From Dehalococcoidales bacterium (lineage in GTDB: Bacteria > Chloroflexota > Dehalococcoidia > Dehalococcoidales > RBG-16-60-22), in the NCBI GenBank assembly GCA_016926115.1, contig JAFGPF010000082.1, positions 1 to 5,909 of the forward strand: DNA of 5,909 bases, read 5' to 3'. This document shows, piece after piece, positions 5,904 to 5,909 of the stretch. Below the pieces are notes generated by a model. That model had not been told where the DNA came from, searched no databases, and saw nothing but the letters and a program-made list of their open reading frames with translations. Numbering within the stretch: the first letter of the stretch is position 1; every line of letters begins with the position of its first letter. A program made the translations under genes and the position numbers.

Positions 5904-5909
5904 GGGGAG
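5904..5909 (+). promoter_or_regulatory. Probable Shine-Dalgarno of a gene beyond the right edge
   Basis: GGGGAG follows the rpsG stop directly. In most bacteria the next str-operon gene is fusA (elongation factor G), and this purine run would suit its start just outside the window. The identity of that gene is inference. Confidence 0.45.

Overview
The window holds two gene clusters that diverge from one AT-rich intergenic region. On the minus strand, from about 4693 to the left edge, lies a shikimate-pathway operon: aroB, aroD, aroE, aroK, aroA and the first 82 codons of aroC. On the plus strand, from 4989 to the right edge, lies the start of a str-type ribosomal operon, rpsL then rpsG, with a ribosome-binding-site-like GGGGAG at the right edge that suggests another gene (fusA would be usual) just outside.

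This is a bacterial chromosome. All eight genes read as intact members of well-known families, apart from aroC, which is cut by the window edge. The aroB-aroD-aroE-aroK-aroA-aroC order and the sequence style resemble, from memory, Dehalococcoidia and related Chloroflexota. I hold the taxonomic guess at about 0.6 and could not test it by search.

The aro genes stand in exactly the order of reaction steps 2 to 7 of the pathway, and each overlaps the next by 8 to 17 bp. This implies one transcript with tight translational coupling that converts DAHP to chorismate. DAHP synthase (step 1) is not in the window. Three starts need care: aroD most likely starts at a TTG behind a near-perfect Shine-Dalgarno, aroK at a GTG, and aroB just after a two-codon mini-ORF that takes the best Shine-Dalgarno spacing.

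The intergenic region (4694-4988) has a good sigma70-type promoter for rpsL with a leader of about 130 nt. The leader contains an 11-bp hairpin closed by a UACG tetraloop and an imperfect stem with possible pseudoknot pairing. Upstream of that promoter is a 7-bp inverted repeat that could serve either direction.

I see no wholly new system. The most notable points are a low-complexity Glu/Lys insertion inside AroA just before its catalytic DHR motif, an Ala at the AroA position tied to glyphosate tolerance, the structured rpsL leader, and the gene order that matches the reaction order.
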